Shown: piece after piece, positions 1 to 10,178 of the stretch
Position numbering within the stretch: the first letter of the stretch is position 1
Layout: every line of letters begins with the position of its first letter
From: an uncultured Collinsella sp.
GTDB lineage: Bacteria > Actinomycetota > Coriobacteriia > Coriobacteriales > Coriobacteriaceae
Length of the DNA stretch: 64,000 nt
Assembly: GCA_900544135.1 (NCBI GenBank)
Contig: UQTU01000008.1
Coordinates: 1 to 64,000 of the forward strand
Reading direction: 5' to 3'
Position numbers and translations under genes: made by a program
The notes under the pieces: model-generated
Seen by the model: only the letters and a program-made list of their open reading frames with translations
Databases searched by the model: none
What the model was told of the DNA's origin: nothing

Positions 1-859
1 CGGGGCGGGGCCGCACCCACGTGCCGCGAGGGGAGGTGTTGTTGGCGCCGCCGTTGTTGTGGCAATAGCAGACGCTGGACGCCGAACCACCCATGACGGA
101 GCGAAGCCACCAATTGACGCGAACTTTCACCCTGTCCTTGGTCTGGCGGAAGATGGGAAGCTGGCAGCTCTCGCCTACGGAGTAGCCCTTGGTTCCCCAC
201 ACGGGGCAGCCGTAGACCTCCATCTCGTTGAGCGACCAGACCTTGCCGAGGTTGGCCCAAGACCAGCCCGTGGACTCCTCGACGTTGCCACTCGCGCTGT
301 AGCGCTCCTCAAGCAGGCACCGGCGGTCGATGATGCGGTTGCGGAGCGCCTGCGGGAGCTTCGGGAAAAGCCACTCGGTCTCCCACTTGTGGAGGTTGCT
401 GCACAGATACGGGTGCTTCTCCTCCGCCGTGCCCTGATTGCTCGCCGTGTCCGCCCAGTAGAGGTACTGGCCGTCCGTGGTCTGCCATTCCGGGTCGGTG
501 ATTGCGATGGGGTCGAACAGACACACGAGGTGATGCTGCGTGAGCTGCGTGTCCATGGCGTTGAGGTAGGTGTCCATGCCGGCGATGCGCACGGTGAGGT
601 TGCTGCTTTCGACCGGCACCGTGAAGTAGTCGCCGATCTGAAGGTCTCCGAAGCCGCTGTCGCACAGCCCGCCGAGGTAGGCGTAGAGGTCGGACTGCCC
701 GGAGAACAGCGAGTTGAGGTTGCGGCCCGCGTAGATGCCGTTGAACTCCTTGCGGTTGGTCTCAGCGTCAGCCGACGCCTGCGTTGCGGCGTCTCGCGCT
801 ACTTGGTCGATGATCGTGTAGTTGGTGCCCTTCACGTTCATTGTCTTTGCGTCTGCCAT
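1..859 (-). CDS. phage receptor-binding/tail-tip protein with C-terminal lectin-like domain (3' end off window)
   Basis: The gene starts at ATG 859 and runs off the left edge, so only about 286 residues are visible. The N-terminus (MADAKTMNVKGTNYTIID) is typical of phage tail-tip proteins that follow a baseplate protein. The visible C-terminal part contains NWWLRSV, then a serine/asparagine-rich stretch with two NN pairs, then TWVRP. This WWLRS...VRP layout is that of DUF6273-like and C-type-lectin-fold domains found in phage receptor-binding proteins, including targets of diversity-generating retroelements. It lies last in the tail module, where adhesins usually sit. The lectin-like call is by motif only. 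Confidence 0.6.
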   Translation of the reverse strand, partial: MADAKTMNVKGTNYTIIDQVARDAATQASADAETNRKEFNGIYAGRNLNSLFSGQSDLYAYLGGLCDSGFGDLQIGDYFTVPVESSNLTVRIAGMDTYLNAMDTQLTQHHLVCLFDPIAITDPEWQTTDGQYLYWADTASNQGTAEEKHPYLCSNLHKWETEWLFPKLPQALRNRIIDRRCLLEERYSASGNVEESTGWSWANLGKVWSLNEMEVYGCPVWGTKGYSVGESCQLPIFRQTKDRVKVRVNWWLRSVMGGSASSVCYCHNNGGANNTSPRGTWVRPRP

Positions 860-872
860 TGTGGTTTCCTTC

Positions 873-1766
873 CTATGCGAGGGTGATGGTCGTGCCGCTT
901 GCCGAGCACGTTTCTCCGAATGTGAGGGTGCTGCCCTCGACCGTGACCTTCGATGCCGGGCAGTAGATCGTTCCGTCCATGTAGAAGAAGTCGTCGGTTG
1001 CGTCTGCGAGCATCGAGCCAAGCGTGTCGATCTGCCCGCGCATCTCCGCCACGTCCTCGTCACCGACGACGCTCGATTGCAGGTTGTCCGCGACGCTTCG
1101 CGCGTAGGCGGCTGCGGTTTCGGCGTTCGAGGCCGCGCCGTTCGCGGAGTTGATGCCGTTCTGAAGCTGCGTCTTGAGGCTCTGGTACTCGCTTGCGCGG
1201 GCCTCCTCGGCCTCGACGCGCGCGGTCTCCTGCTCGACGCGGGTGTTCTCTGCGTTCTGGCGGGCCGTCTCGTTGCTCTCGCGGGTGTTCTCCGCGCTCA
1301 CGCGCGCGGCCTCCTGCTTCTCCGCCTGCTTCTCGTAGGCGTCCCACTTCTCGTAGAGCTGGGTGAGCATGTCGTCGTAGAAACCGGCGGCCTCCTCCGG
1401 GTCGGAGGTGTCCACAGCCGGGAGCACGCGCAGCTCGAAGCCCTCGGTCGATTCGGCCTTGGTCGAGCCGCTGTAGAGGACGAAGTGCGCGAGCCTCGCG
1501 AGGCCCGGAGAGGACACCGCCTGAGACGGTAGCGTGCAGCTCACCGTGCTGCCGGAGATTGACGCGGTGCAGCGCGCCCAAGTGCCGTCGGCCTTGAGGA
1601 TGTCGAGGCGCGCCGTCATGTTGCTCGGCGTGTAGGCCTCGCCGTCGTTCATCAGCTGCGCCTCGATGGTCTGCGTTGAGACGTCGCCCTCGCGCACCAC
1701 GACGCGAGGAGGCACGAGCGACGTGCTCTTGTTGACCTCAAGGATTATGTTGTGGGTTACGGCCAT
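873..1766 (-). CDS. phage baseplate upper protein (BppU-like), coiled-coil
   Basis: 297 residues starting at ATG 1766 just after the stop of the upstream gene. The N-terminal 110 residues (HNIILEVNKS, then alternating beta-type sequence) resemble the BppU N-terminal domain that docks receptor-binding proteins onto siphovirus baseplates. Residues 150 to 200 are a heptad-like Ala/Glu/Arg coiled coil (repeats of TARxxAENTR and ETARVEAEEA), followed by a short globular end. It sits between Tal and the putative adhesin, which fits a role as baseplate or fibre scaffold. Alternative: the shaft of the fibre itself. Confidence 0.6.
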   Translation of the reverse strand: MAVTHNIILEVNKSTSLVPPRVVVREGDVSTQTIEAQLMNDGEAYTPSNMTARLDILKADGTWARCTASISGSTVSCTLPSQAVSSPGLARLAHFVLYSGSTKAESTEGFELRVLPAVDTSDPEEAAGFYDDMLTQLYEKWDAYEKQAEKQEAARVSAENTRESNETARQNAENTRVEQETARVEAEEARASEYQSLKTQLQNGINSANGAASNAETAAAYARSVADNLQSSVVGDEDVAEMRGQIDTLGSMLADATDDFFYMDGTIYCPASKVTVEGSTLTFGETCSASGTTITLA

Positions 1767-1769
1767 ACG

Positions 1770-2147
1770 CTACTCGCCCCCATGCTCCATCATCCAGTCG
1801 ATTGCCATGATCTCCTCGCCGCTGAGCACCCCGATAACGTCATCGGGGGTCGCCTTCATGATCTCGACATCGCGCTCGACCTCGGACACCTCGCCCAGAC
1901 GGCGAAGGAACTCTTGGTATCCCTCGCACTCAGGCGTTACGGCGAAGTTGACGACGTTGCCGCTGTCGTCCGTCAACTCTTCCCCGTACTCGTGGATCAG
2001 CTCGTTTCGGAACGTCTCGTAATCGGCGATTGCATCCATGATAGCGCGCATGTTCACGGCGGCCTTGTATCCGACGAGCGTCCTGCTCTTCATTACCGGC
2101 TCTAGCGATTTGGCCATCGCTTCAAGCTGAGCGTTCGTGTATTTCAT
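1770..2147 (-). CDS. phage tail-module protein, unknown function (DUF1617-like)
   Basis: 125 residues, acidic and mostly helical by composition, starting MKYTNAQLEAM. Small helical proteins of this size between Tal and the upper baseplate protein are common in Gram-positive siphoviruses, some grouped as DUF1617; I recognise the position more than the sequence. Its ATG overlaps the stop of the 55-residue gene upstream (TGA at 2146-2144), implying coupled translation. Confidence 0.5.
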   Translation of the reverse strand: MKYTNAQLEAMAKSLEPVMKSRTLVGYKAAVNMRAIMDAIADYETFRNELIHEYGEELTDDSGNVVNFAVTPECEGYQEFLRRLGEVSEVERDVEIMKATPDDVIGVLSGEEIMAIDWMMEHGGE

Positions 2148-2311
2148 TCCGCTTTCACCTCGTTCATGTCGATTCCAAGGGCTGAAAGAATCAAGTCGAG
2201 CTTTGCATCCATGGCTGACAGGCTTGCCCCGGTGCTTTCAGCAGGCGTCTCGTCAACGGGGTCTGCGGGGTGGTTAGGCCCCTCCTTGGCTTGTATAAGG
2301 ATTTCGTCCAT
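2144..2311 (-). CDS. small acidic phage protein, 55 aa
   Basis: Short gene starting at ATG 2311, preceded by AAGGAG with good spacing (GAAGGAGCGAC then ATG). It ends at a TGA that overlaps the ATG of the next gene, as neighbouring phage genes do. The protein is acidic with a C-terminal amphipathic stretch (MDAKLDLILSALGIDMNE). Similar small proteins with a KLD-ILSAL helix sit in tail operons of many Gram-positive phages. Function unknown. Confidence 0.6.
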   Translation of the reverse strand: MDEILIQAKEGPNHPADPVDETPAESTGASLSAMDAKLDLILSALGIDMNEVKAE

Positions 2312-2323
2312 GTCGCTCCTTCT

Positions 2324-4911
2324 CTAAATGATCACGCCGTTTTTCACGTTCACGTCCCAGTAGCTTCCGCTTGGGGACGTGAGCCGCACCGTTCCCATGC
2401 TGCTGCCTGATACGAGCGTCTTGCCTCCAGAGACGCCTCCGCTGTTAGGGTCAATCCAGAAGTTGCGGGCTTTGTAGTCCCTTCCGTCGAGATCGCACCC
2501 AAGCGCGACCGTATCGGCGGTAAAGCCTCCGAACGCCTTGTTGATGTATGAGAGCTTCATCGTGTACGAGTCGTCGGATGACTGCTCTCTAACCGACCAC
2601 GTCATGTACGCTCCCTCGTCTTCGAGGTCGAACACGAGGCCCCTCTTTGACGAGTCGCCCGTGTATCGGTTCGTGCCGATCTTGCCGACCTCGTAATCGG
2701 AGTAATAGAAATGGATTCCGTTGCTCATGAGCTTGAACGTGCTGTTTCCGATGTAGGAGTTCTCTATCGTGAGGCCGCCGATATAGCCCGATGTGGTTCG
2801 CAGGTACCCGCTCGAAAGGTTCCAGTAGTTCCTTCCTGAAGCGTCCGATATGGTTCCGGTTGCGATGTACGACGCGTTGATGTAGAGCCTTTTGTTCGAC
2901 AGGTATATTCCTTGCGTCTGCCCGTTGTTCGTGAGCCTGTTGAAGACCTCCTGCTGCGTGAGGTTTTCGTCAAGATCGTCGGTTGACTGGTTGCCGCTCG
3001 TGAGCGCGCGGGCGAGCGTGGGCGTGGTGTACGTCACCGTTCCGTCAGACCACTTGATGCGGCTGCGCGTCCAGTAGTGGCGGCCCTTGACCCAAGTCGG
3101 CTGCGTGTTCGACCAATAGCCGTACGTCTGGGCGGTCTGGCTAGTTGAGAGGTAGTACTGCTCAACGACCTCGGAAGCCCCTATGCCCTTATCGTTGGTG
3201 ATGCGGCGCGGGGTCGTGTACTGCACCGATCCGTCCGCGAGCGTCATCTTCACGCGCGTCCACATGTGCTTGCCCTGCTGCCAGAGGGCCGTGGTCGTCC
3301 AGCTCGTGGGCTGGGCCGAGGCGCTGTCGGAAAGACCGTACTGCACGTCAGTAGACACAACCATCTCGCCGGCGGTCTTGTTGCCGACCGACGCCGTTGC
3401 GGATATGACCACCTCGCCGGAGTCGAAGTCGGCCATGAAAACGGGGTCGTTGGGGTCTCCCACGAGCAGACGCCCGGCCTTGATGAGGTTGGCGAGCAGC
3501 GTTCCCGTGGTGATCCAGTCCGCCACGAAGCCCGCGCCGGTGCCGAAGGTGCGCCAGTCGTAGGAGCCGTCCGCCTTGGTGCCGTCCGCGATCCTGAAAC
3601 CGAGCGAGCAGAGCTGCATCGCGGTTCCGCCCGTGGCCGTGGGCTGGCCGTCCTCGTCAAGCGGAACGCTTGAGAAGATGAAGCCGTTTTGTAGCTCAGG
3701 TGCATGTAGCTCATGCCGTTCACGTTGAACTGCTCGTTCAACGAGTCAATGAGCTGCTGGAGGAACGCGGGCGTGGTGCTCGCAACCGCGTCCCAGCTGC
3801 CGGACTGGTTCTGAAGGTTGGTGATCTGCTGCTGTTGCTGCTGCAAGATGTCGGCGATGCTCTCGGTGACGTTGCCCAGCGTGACCTTCCGCGTCTTGCC
3901 AAGCATGTCGATGACCTGCTTTGTGACGCGGCCCTGACAGCGCAGGGTCGGCTCGAAGCTCCCGTCGACTATCTGGCTGTCGTCACCTACGCCGACGCCC
4001 TCCCACTTCCGGCCCATCGCCACGAGGTCCACCGCGTCAACCTCGTAGGTGACGCCCGGAATCTTGTGCTCGTCAAGGTAGGCCTGCGTCTCGCTCTTGA
4101 GCTGGCTCGCGTCCTCGCAGCTTGAGTTCTCGTACTTGCCGAAGATGTGCGCGAAGCCGCCCTTGCCGTCGGGTCGACCGTAGGTTTCGAGCGCCGTCTG
4201 GTCTGCAACGTAGTCAAGGCCGCCGTTGATGTCTCCGAACGTGAGCTTTCGCCCGTAGCCGCCGTTGTCGGTCTCGACGCCCTTGCCGTATCCGTAGCAC
4301 GCGGTGATAGCGCCCCAGTGCTCGGTGCGCTTGATGCTGTTGATGTCCTTGCCGTAGGAGAAGCGGCGGTGGCCGTTCGCCTCGCCACGGTGCTTGAGGA
4401 TCGAGACGCTGCGGCCCGTGACGCCGTTCGCCCCGACGGTGATTGAGGTCTCAAGCTCGCCGCCGCACGCAAGGATGTCGTTCAGCGCCGTGCGGCAGTC
4501 CGTGTGATAGAAGGTGAGGCCGCTTGAGACGGTTCCCGGCTGGTCTACCGTTCCGACGTCCCAGCGGGTCGGCTCAAGGCACACCTCAAGCGCGCGCTGG
4601 AAGCTGTAGCCGTATGGCCTCTTGTCCTCGATGTAGTCGCCGAAAAGCTCGCAGATCGAGTTGAGCGCCGTGTCGCTGTAGATGGGGAGTCCCGCCGCGC
4701 TCGCGCCCTGCGGGTCTTGGCACACGTGCTCGTGCGGCACGCCGTTCAGGTCTTGCCACACGAGGCGGTAGCCCTCCTTGAGCGGGAAGGTCGTTGTGAT
4801 GTCTACGGTGTCCTCGCCGTTGAGGCAGTCCGTCCACACGAAGCCGAGGAGCTGCCGCGCGCCTATGGTGCCGACGTATGCGTCGTGCCGGCTGTAAACG
4901 TCTACGCGCAT
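2324..4911 (-). pseudogene. tail-associated protein Tal (prophage endopeptidase tail family), split by a frameshift
   Basis: ATG 4911 overlaps the stop of dit (TGATG). The first frame encodes about 405 residues of the gp18/Tal tail-tip family (start MRVDVYSRHDAY, long beta-rich body, then a Gln run). At about 3687-3690 the frame ends in unrelated Arg/Pro-rich sequence. The -1 frame takes over exactly there with NGFIFSSVPLDEDGQPTATG and continues about 450 residues to 2324. The junction is an A4 run on the coding strand where A5 would restore one protein of about 860 residues. It is therefore a one-base deletion, an assembly error or, less likely, recoding. The second half contains two similar repeats built around TYTTP/QYTTP and RHYWTR/KHMWTR. 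Confidence 0.75.
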
Positions 4912-5627
4912 CACAGCCACCTCTCGTCCCACTCGACGGTTGCGGTGCCGCCCGACACCATGAGGGATACGTCGCCCTCGATTGAGAAGAAGTCGCTCGT
5001 GATGTCCACGGCGTGGTCTGTCCCGTTGATCGTGCAGCGCTCAAGTCCCATGTCGAGCACGACGGTCTGCGATCCGGTGAAGCTCGCGAGCACTCGCACG
5101 TACTCACCGGTGTCGACGTTTGTAAGCTGCCACTGGCTGCCCTTCGGGGGCTTCACCGTGACGACCGGGCGCGCCGGGTAGTTCCCGCCGACGCGCAGGC
5201 GCTTGGTTCCGCTAACGCTGGCGCTCCTGTGCTGGCCGTAGCTCACGGGATCGGCGCAGAGGAACACGAGTTCGACGTCAGGCACGTGGGCGAGCTTGCT
5301 CGGCTCGGCCCCTCCCTCGTAGAGCGCCATGAGGTAGGTGGTTGGATCGTCAGGAAGAACCAGCGGCGCAGGCTGCTTGGCGCTCAGGCACGTCGCGAGG
5401 GCCTTGCGGGCGTCCGCGACGTCGCGCATGAGGCGGCGGGTGATGCAACCGCTCACCGTGATCTCGATGGCGTCAAGCTCGACGGAGGACACGAGCGCGC
5501 CGTCCATGCCGGGAACCTGCGTCTGGGTTATGCGCCGCTTGGGGGCCACCTTCCGCTTCACGTCTGTCACCAGCATGTAGGGCGAGAGGTCGTGCCCGTC
5601 GAAGGCTATCCTCTGGTCGAAGCTCAT
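4911..5627 (-). CDS. distal tail protein (Dit)
   Basis: 238 residues from ATG 5627, overlapping the tape-measure stop as ATGA. The start (MSFDQRIAFDGHDLSPYMLV) and the later galectin-like beta-rich half match Dit proteins of Siphoviridae infecting Gram-positive bacteria. Dit forms the hexameric hub joining tail tube to Tal and baseplate. It lies between tape measure and Tal, the canonical order. No sign of damage. Confidence 0.8.
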   Translation of the reverse strand: MSFDQRIAFDGHDLSPYMLVTDVKRKVAPKRRITQTQVPGMDGALVSSVELDAIEITVSGCITRRLMRDVADARKALATCLSAKQPAPLVLPDDPTTYLMALYEGGAEPSKLAHVPDVELVFLCADPVSYGQHRSASVSGTKRLRVGGNYPARPVVTVKPPKGSQWQLTNVDTGEYVRVLASFTGSQTVVLDMGLERCTINGTDHAVDITSDFFSIEGDVSLMVSGGTATVEWDERWL

Positions 5628-8600
5628 ACGGCGTACCCCCTTCCGCGTGCCGTGATCTTGGAGTTCTGGGCGAGCGCGGCGGAAACCGCGTCCACGCCGA
5701 TGTAGGCGTTGGTGTCCTTGGATGCTATCTCCCGCAGAAGATTCACCATCTCGCCCAGAAGGGCGCGGAGATGCGCGTCGTCGTACGAGCCGGGCGAAGC
5801 GCCCGTGCCGTAGCCCACCGTGCGCACGCCGGAGGAGAAGCCGCCGCCGTTGGCCTCGAAGTACGAGGCGCTCGCGAGCCTTCTGGCAGCTTCCGAGACG
5901 GTTCCCTCGCCCTTGAGCATGCCGCTGGCGAAGTTCTGCGCGAGGTGCAGGCCGGAGGTCTCGCCGCCCTTCTCCGATCCCGCCCACGGGCCTTCCTTCG
6001 GCACGGAGAAGCCCATGGCGTTCTTGGCGGCCTGCACGACGCTCCAAGCTGCGTTGGAAACCCAAGTTATCCCCGCGCGGATGCCGCTGGCGAAGTTGCT
6101 GGCGAGGTGGCTGCCCCACCCGTATGAGTTGCCGGCGTTCTGCATGTTGCTCGCCGCGCTGGCGAGGCTCTGGGCGTTGCTGCGGGTTGAGCCGACGCCG
6201 GAGCCGATGCCGCTGGCGAAGTTGCTGGACGCGCTGCGGCCCTTGCTCGAAAGGTCTGAGGGCGTTCCCGAGACGCCGGAAGAGGCGCTGCTGGCGAGGC
6301 TGCGGGCACTCGATGCCACGGAGCCGATTCCAGCCGCGAGGCCGGACGAGAGGCCGCTTGAGGCCCTGCTTCCCGTGCTCTGCGCGTCGCCCGGAAGCCC
6401 GCTGATGCGGTCGATGAGCTGCTGACCGAGCTGCGCGATGGAGCTGAGCGGGCCGTCCGTGTTGCCGCTGATGCCGTTCGACAGGCCGGCGTCCACGTCG
6501 GAGCCGATGCGGTAGAAAGCCTGAGACGGCGAGTGCGATTCCAGCGTGTCCTTGGCCTTGCTGATCACGTCCTCGCCGAGTAGCGCCGCCTGCTCCTCCG
6601 AAAGCGTCCCGTTGGCGATGCCGTTGGCGAGGCCTTGGTCGATGTCGTGGCCGAGCAGTTGCGCAGCCGCCGGCACGTCCCCGCCCGTGAGCTGAAGCGC
6701 GATCATCGAGAGCATGGTGTTGGTCGCGCCGGATGCCGTGAAGCTGTTGGCGTTGATGCCGTCCGCCACGCTCTGCGGGAGGCTGATGCCCGCGCTGTTC
6801 ATCTGGGACGAGACGCTTGACCAGTCCCCAGTCGCGGCGGCCTTCAGGATGCTCGTGGCGGTGTCGACGTTGACCGTCCCGCTCTGCATGCCGTTGGCGA
6901 GCGCCGTTGCGGCGTTGAGGCCCGCGTCGCCCATCTCGATGCCCATGTTGTCGAGCGTCGTGATGATGCTCTGCGAGGTGCCGTCCCACGACGCGACGAG
7001 CTGCGTGAGCTGCTGGTCGTTGAGGCTGCGGAAGGACTCGACGGACACGCCCGCGTTGCTCAGGTCGGTGGCGAAGTCGTTGATGTCTCCGCCCACGGCG
7101 TTCATCGCCGTGGATACGGTCGAGCTTGATAGCACGAGGTTCTGCATGCTGAGCGCGTTGCCCTCGGCTATCGCGGCCTGCGCCGTCATTGACGATGAGA
7201 CGTTGTTGATGGAGGTGTTGCAAGCGTCGAGAGCCGCCTGCGCGTCGTTCACGGCCTTGGCCTCGTCTGAGTTGGCAAGCTCGGCCTCCCACGCCGCCTC
7301 GGCCATCTGCTGCGCGTTGGTGACGTAAGGCCCGCACATGTCGATGTAGTTCTTGATGTACTGGTCGCGCGCCTGCTGCTTCTCGTTGTACGCCTGCTGG
7401 GCCTGCGTGAGCGCGGTGATGTCCTCGGCCTGCTGCTGGTAGAGGGCCGAGAGGTTCTGCTGCTGCGCGTCAACCTGAATCTGCTGCATCTTCTGGTCGA
7501 TGTAGCTGCCGAGCGATGCCGTGACGTCCTGAATGGCACCGTTCTCGTCCGCCAGCTTGCCGTTGGCAGCGTCCGTGACCTGAATCTGCGTTCCGCACAG
7601 GTCGTTCACCGTATCGACGGCGGTGCGGAGCCGCGCCTGCGCGTCGTTGGCGAGGTCGGTGTGGTTGGCGTACTGCTGGATGGTCGAGTAGGCCTGCTGT
7701 AGCTGGGCCATCTGGGCCGAGGCGCTCGTGTTGGTGTCGCTGATCGTCTGGGCGAGCTGGGCTTGGGACTCAAGCATCTCGTCAATGTCGACCTTGGCGG
7801 CACCCGCCGACGATCCGTATCCCTCCAAGGCGTCAGCACCGGCGTTCGATGCGCTCACGCCCTTCTCCGTTGCGGCGGTAAGGCCCTCCGTTGCCGCCTT
7901 CAGGTTGTCCTCGTGCTCCTTGGCCTCTTGGAACACTCCAACGAGGGCGGTTATTCCCGCGATGATCGCGAGCGGCGCGATGGTTGCCAGCGCGAGCTTG
8001 AGGCCGGTGGCCGCTACGGATGCGGCCTTCATGGCCACGCTCTGCGCGGTCACGGCGGTGGTGCTGGCCTGAGCCGCCGTCGCGGAGGCCTTGTAGCCCT
8101 CGACGGTTCCCTTGGCCGCGTCCATGGCGCTCTTGCGCTCGGACACCTCCTTCTGAAGGCTCTCAACAAGCTCGGAGTTGGCCTTGCTGCCCTTCTTCTG
8201 CTCGCGCTCAAGATCGCGCACGGAGGCGTTGTACTTTGATTGCGCCGTGTTGGCCTCGGTAACGGCGTCGATGTACTTCTGCACGCCGCCCGCCGCCTTC
8301 GCCGCCGGGTTCTTCTCAAGCGCCTTCGCCAGCTTCTCGTTGCCCTGATACGCCTTGAGTGACGCGACGTTGGTCGTCGTGAGCGCGTCGGCATAGGTCG
8401 CGATGTCCTGCTTGGCCCTGCCGAACGCCGTGACAACGGAGCCTACTCCCTTGGTTATGCGACCGGTGACGGACAGCACGGGGCCTGCCGCCGCCGCTAC
8501 GAGGCCGAAGCCGATGACGGTCTGCTGCGTGCCCTCGTCCATCTGGCTGAAGGCGTCGGCAGCGCCGCCAACGGCCTCTGCGGCGTCGGTCACCGCCGGT

Positions 8601-9742
8601 GCGAGGGCGCTGCCCACTTGGATGGAGGCGGTCTCGATTGCGCCGTTCATCTCCTCGATGCTGCGCTCGGTCTCGCCCATCTGGGAATCGGCGAGGCGCT
8701 GGGCCGCCGTCTGGTCGTTGGTCGCTGCGGTGTAGCGCTGTATGCCCTCGGTGCCTTGGTTCATCATCACGAGGGCCGCACGGGACGCGTCGGCTCCGAA
8801 GATGGTCTGGATCGCGGCGTCGCGCGTCGCGGAGTCGAGGCCGCTCAGCTTGGCCTGAAGCTCACCAGCGACCCCGGCGGCGTCGAGCATGTTGCCGTTC
8901 GCGTCGCGGACGTTGATGCCAAGGCTCTCCATCATGGCGGCGGACTTGTCCGTTGGAGCCGCGAGGCGCTGAAGCATCGTCTTGAGCGAGGTGCCCGCGT
9001 CGCTTCCACGGATGCCGGCGTCGGCGAAGGCACCGAGCACGGCGGTGGTGTCCTGAATCGACCACCCGGCGCTGTGGGCCTGAGCGGACACCTGAGATAG
9101 GCCCTGCGTGAGGTCTGAGACGTCCGCAGAGGATGCGGCGGCGGCACCAGCTAGGGCGTTGGCCGCCTCGCCGGTCTCGTCGGCGGTGAGGCCGAACGCG
9201 CCCATGGCCTGAACGGTCACGTTGGCAGCATCGGCTAGCTGAAGGCTTCCGGCGGCTGCCAAGTCCATGGTTGTCTTGAGCGCGCCGCCCTTGATGTCGG
9301 CTGCGGTCAGTCCGCCCTTGGCAAGCTCCTCCATGGCGGCACCGGCCTCGGACGCGCTGAAAACGGTGTCAGCGCCCATGTCCAAGGCGAGCTGTCGCAG
9401 CTCCTCCATGTTGGCCGAGGGGTCGTTGAGCGCGCCGGAGACGCGGCTCATGCTGCTCTCGAAGTCGATGGCCGTCTTGGTCGCTGCGGTGCCGATCGCG
9501 GCGAGGGGGACGGTGACGCCGGCGGTCATGGTGTCGCCCGCGTCTGCGACCTGCTGCCCGGCGCTGTAGATGCGACCGCCAGCCTCGGCGGCCTTGGAGC
9601 CTGCCTCTACCCAGCTCTTGGACATGGAACCCTCTGCCGCTGCGGTCTTCACCGCGAGGCGGTCTAGGGACTTCTCGGCCCTCTCGACCGCAGAGGCGTT
9701 GTAGGAGCCGGATATGGCGATTGAGATGCTTGCCTTACCCAT
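5624..9742 (-). CDS. phage tail tape measure protein
   Basis: 1372 residues from ATG 9742 with AAGGAAG seven bases upstream. Residues about 95 to 350 carry the TIGR01760-type core (DFESSMSRVSGALNDPSANMEELR in pieces, then Ala/Gly-rich helices). A hydrophobic segment lies near residues 590-615 (LALATIAPLAIIAGITALVGVF). The last third has repeated Gly/Ser/Ala segments such as SSGLSSGLAAGIGS and NFASGIGSGVGS. Tape measures set tail length and enter the host envelope during DNA injection. The length predicts a long flexible tail. It is encoded between the tail chaperone block and dit. Confidence 0.92.
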   Translation of the reverse strand: MGKASISIAISGSYNASAVERAEKSLDRLAVKTAAAEGSMSKSWVEAGSKAAEAGGRIYSAGQQVADAGDTMTAGVTVPLAAIGTAATKTAIDFESSMSRVSGALNDPSANMEELRQLALDMGADTVFSASEAGAAMEELAKGGLTAADIKGGALKTTMDLAAAGSLQLADAANVTVQAMGAFGLTADETGEAANALAGAAAASSADVSDLTQGLSQVSAQAHSAGWSIQDTTAVLGAFADAGIRGSDAGTSLKTMLQRLAAPTDKSAAMMESLGINVRDANGNMLDAAGVAGELQAKLSGLDSATRDAAIQTIFGADASRAALVMMNQGTEGIQRYTAATNDQTAAQRLADSQMGETERSIEEMNGAIETASIQVGSALAPAVTDAAEAVGGAADAFSQMDEGTQQTVIGFGLVAAAAGPVLSVTGRITKGVGSVVTAFGRAKQDIATYADALTTTNVASLKAYQGNEKLAKALEKNPAAKAAGGVQKYIDAVTEANTAQSKYNASVRDLEREQKKGSKANSELVESLQKEVSERKSAMDAAKGTVEGYKASATAAQASTTAVTAQSVAMKAASVAATGLKLALATIAPLAIIAGITALVGVFQEAKEHEDNLKAATEGLTAATEKGVSASNAGADALEGYGSSAGAAKVDIDEMLESQAQLAQTISDTNTSASAQMAQLQQAYSTIQQYANHTDLANDAQARLRTAVDTVNDLCGTQIQVTDAANGKLADENGAIQDVTASLGSYIDQKMQQIQVDAQQQNLSALYQQQAEDITALTQAQQAYNEKQQARDQYIKNYIDMCGPYVTNAQQMAEAAWEAELANSDEAKAVNDAQAALDACNTSINNVSSSMTAQAAIAEGNALSMQNLVLSSSTVSTAMNAVGGDINDFATDLSNAGVSVESFRSLNDQQLTQLVASWDGTSQSIITTLDNMGIEMGDAGLNAATALANGMQSGTVNVDTATSILKAAATGDWSSVSSQMNSAGISLPQSVADGINANSFTASGATNTMLSMIALQLTGGDVPAAAQLLGHDIDQGLANGIANGTLSEEQAALLGEDVISKAKDTLESHSPSQAFYRIGSDVDAGLSNGISGNTDGPLSSIAQLGQQLIDRISGLPGDAQSTGSRASSGLSSGLAAGIGSVASSARSLASSASSGVSGTPSDLSSKGRSASSNFASGIGSGVGSTRSNAQSLASAASNMQNAGNSYGWGSHLASNFASGIRAGITWVSNAAWSVVQAAKNAMGFSVPKEGPWAGSEKGGETSGLHLAQNFASGMLKGEGTVSEAARRLASASYFEANGGGFSSGVRTVGYGTGASPGSYDDAHLRALLGEMVNLLREIASKDTNAYIGVDAVSAALAQNSKITARGRGYAV

Positions 9743-10178
9743 TGAGGTACTTCCTTATGGTCTGCTCGATGCGGGTCTCTACCGCGTCCACAACGGCGTC
9801 CTCGTTGTCCAGTACGGCCTTCACGAGGGCGCGGGGAGGGTTGCCCTGCGGGACTCCGACGGGGAGGCCCCTGCGCCTGCCCGAAAGGTAGACGGCCCCG
9901 GCGTTGGCGAACTCGATGGTTCCCGCGCCGGGGTCGGTGCTCTGTATGCGTATTCCGTTCGAGATCGCGCGCATGGCCATGCTCGACGCGTAAGCGCCGG
10001 TTCTGGCGATTGACTGGGCGTTGTTTCGCGCGTCGGTGAGGATTGGCTTGGCGTCCTGCTTCAGGCCCTTCTTGAACTCGCGGGGAAGCTCCTTGTTGAT
10101 CGAGCGCAGGGCCTTGATGGTCTCCTGAAGCCCCTTGGCCTCGATGCGGACGCCGCCGCCGTGAGTGAACGCCATCAT
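9735..10178 (-). CDS. HK97 gp10-like tail component
   Basis: About 147 residues starting at ATG 10178 or 10175, overlapping the end of the frameshifted chaperone extension. The sequence (GLQETIKALRSINKELPREFKKGLK, then KPILTDARNNA and a basic RRRGLPVGVP loop) resembles the HK97 gp10 family of minor tail or tail-completion proteins. These normally sit before the tail tube gene; here the gene lies between the chaperone and the tape measure, so the family call is tentative. Confidence 0.6.
   Translation of the reverse strand: MMAFTHGGGVRIEAKGLQETIKALRSINKELPREFKKGLKQDAKPILTDARNNAQSIARTGAYASSMAMRAISNGIRIQSTDPGAGTIEFANAGAVYLSGRRRGLPVGVPQGNPPRALVKAVLDNEDAVVDAVETRIEQTIRKYLNG

Noticed and set aside
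3250..3680. Arg/Pro-rich end of the long Tal frame as a real C-terminal domain
   Set aside because: The composition is typical of out-of-frame high-GC DNA, and the neighbouring frame continues the conserved tail protein.
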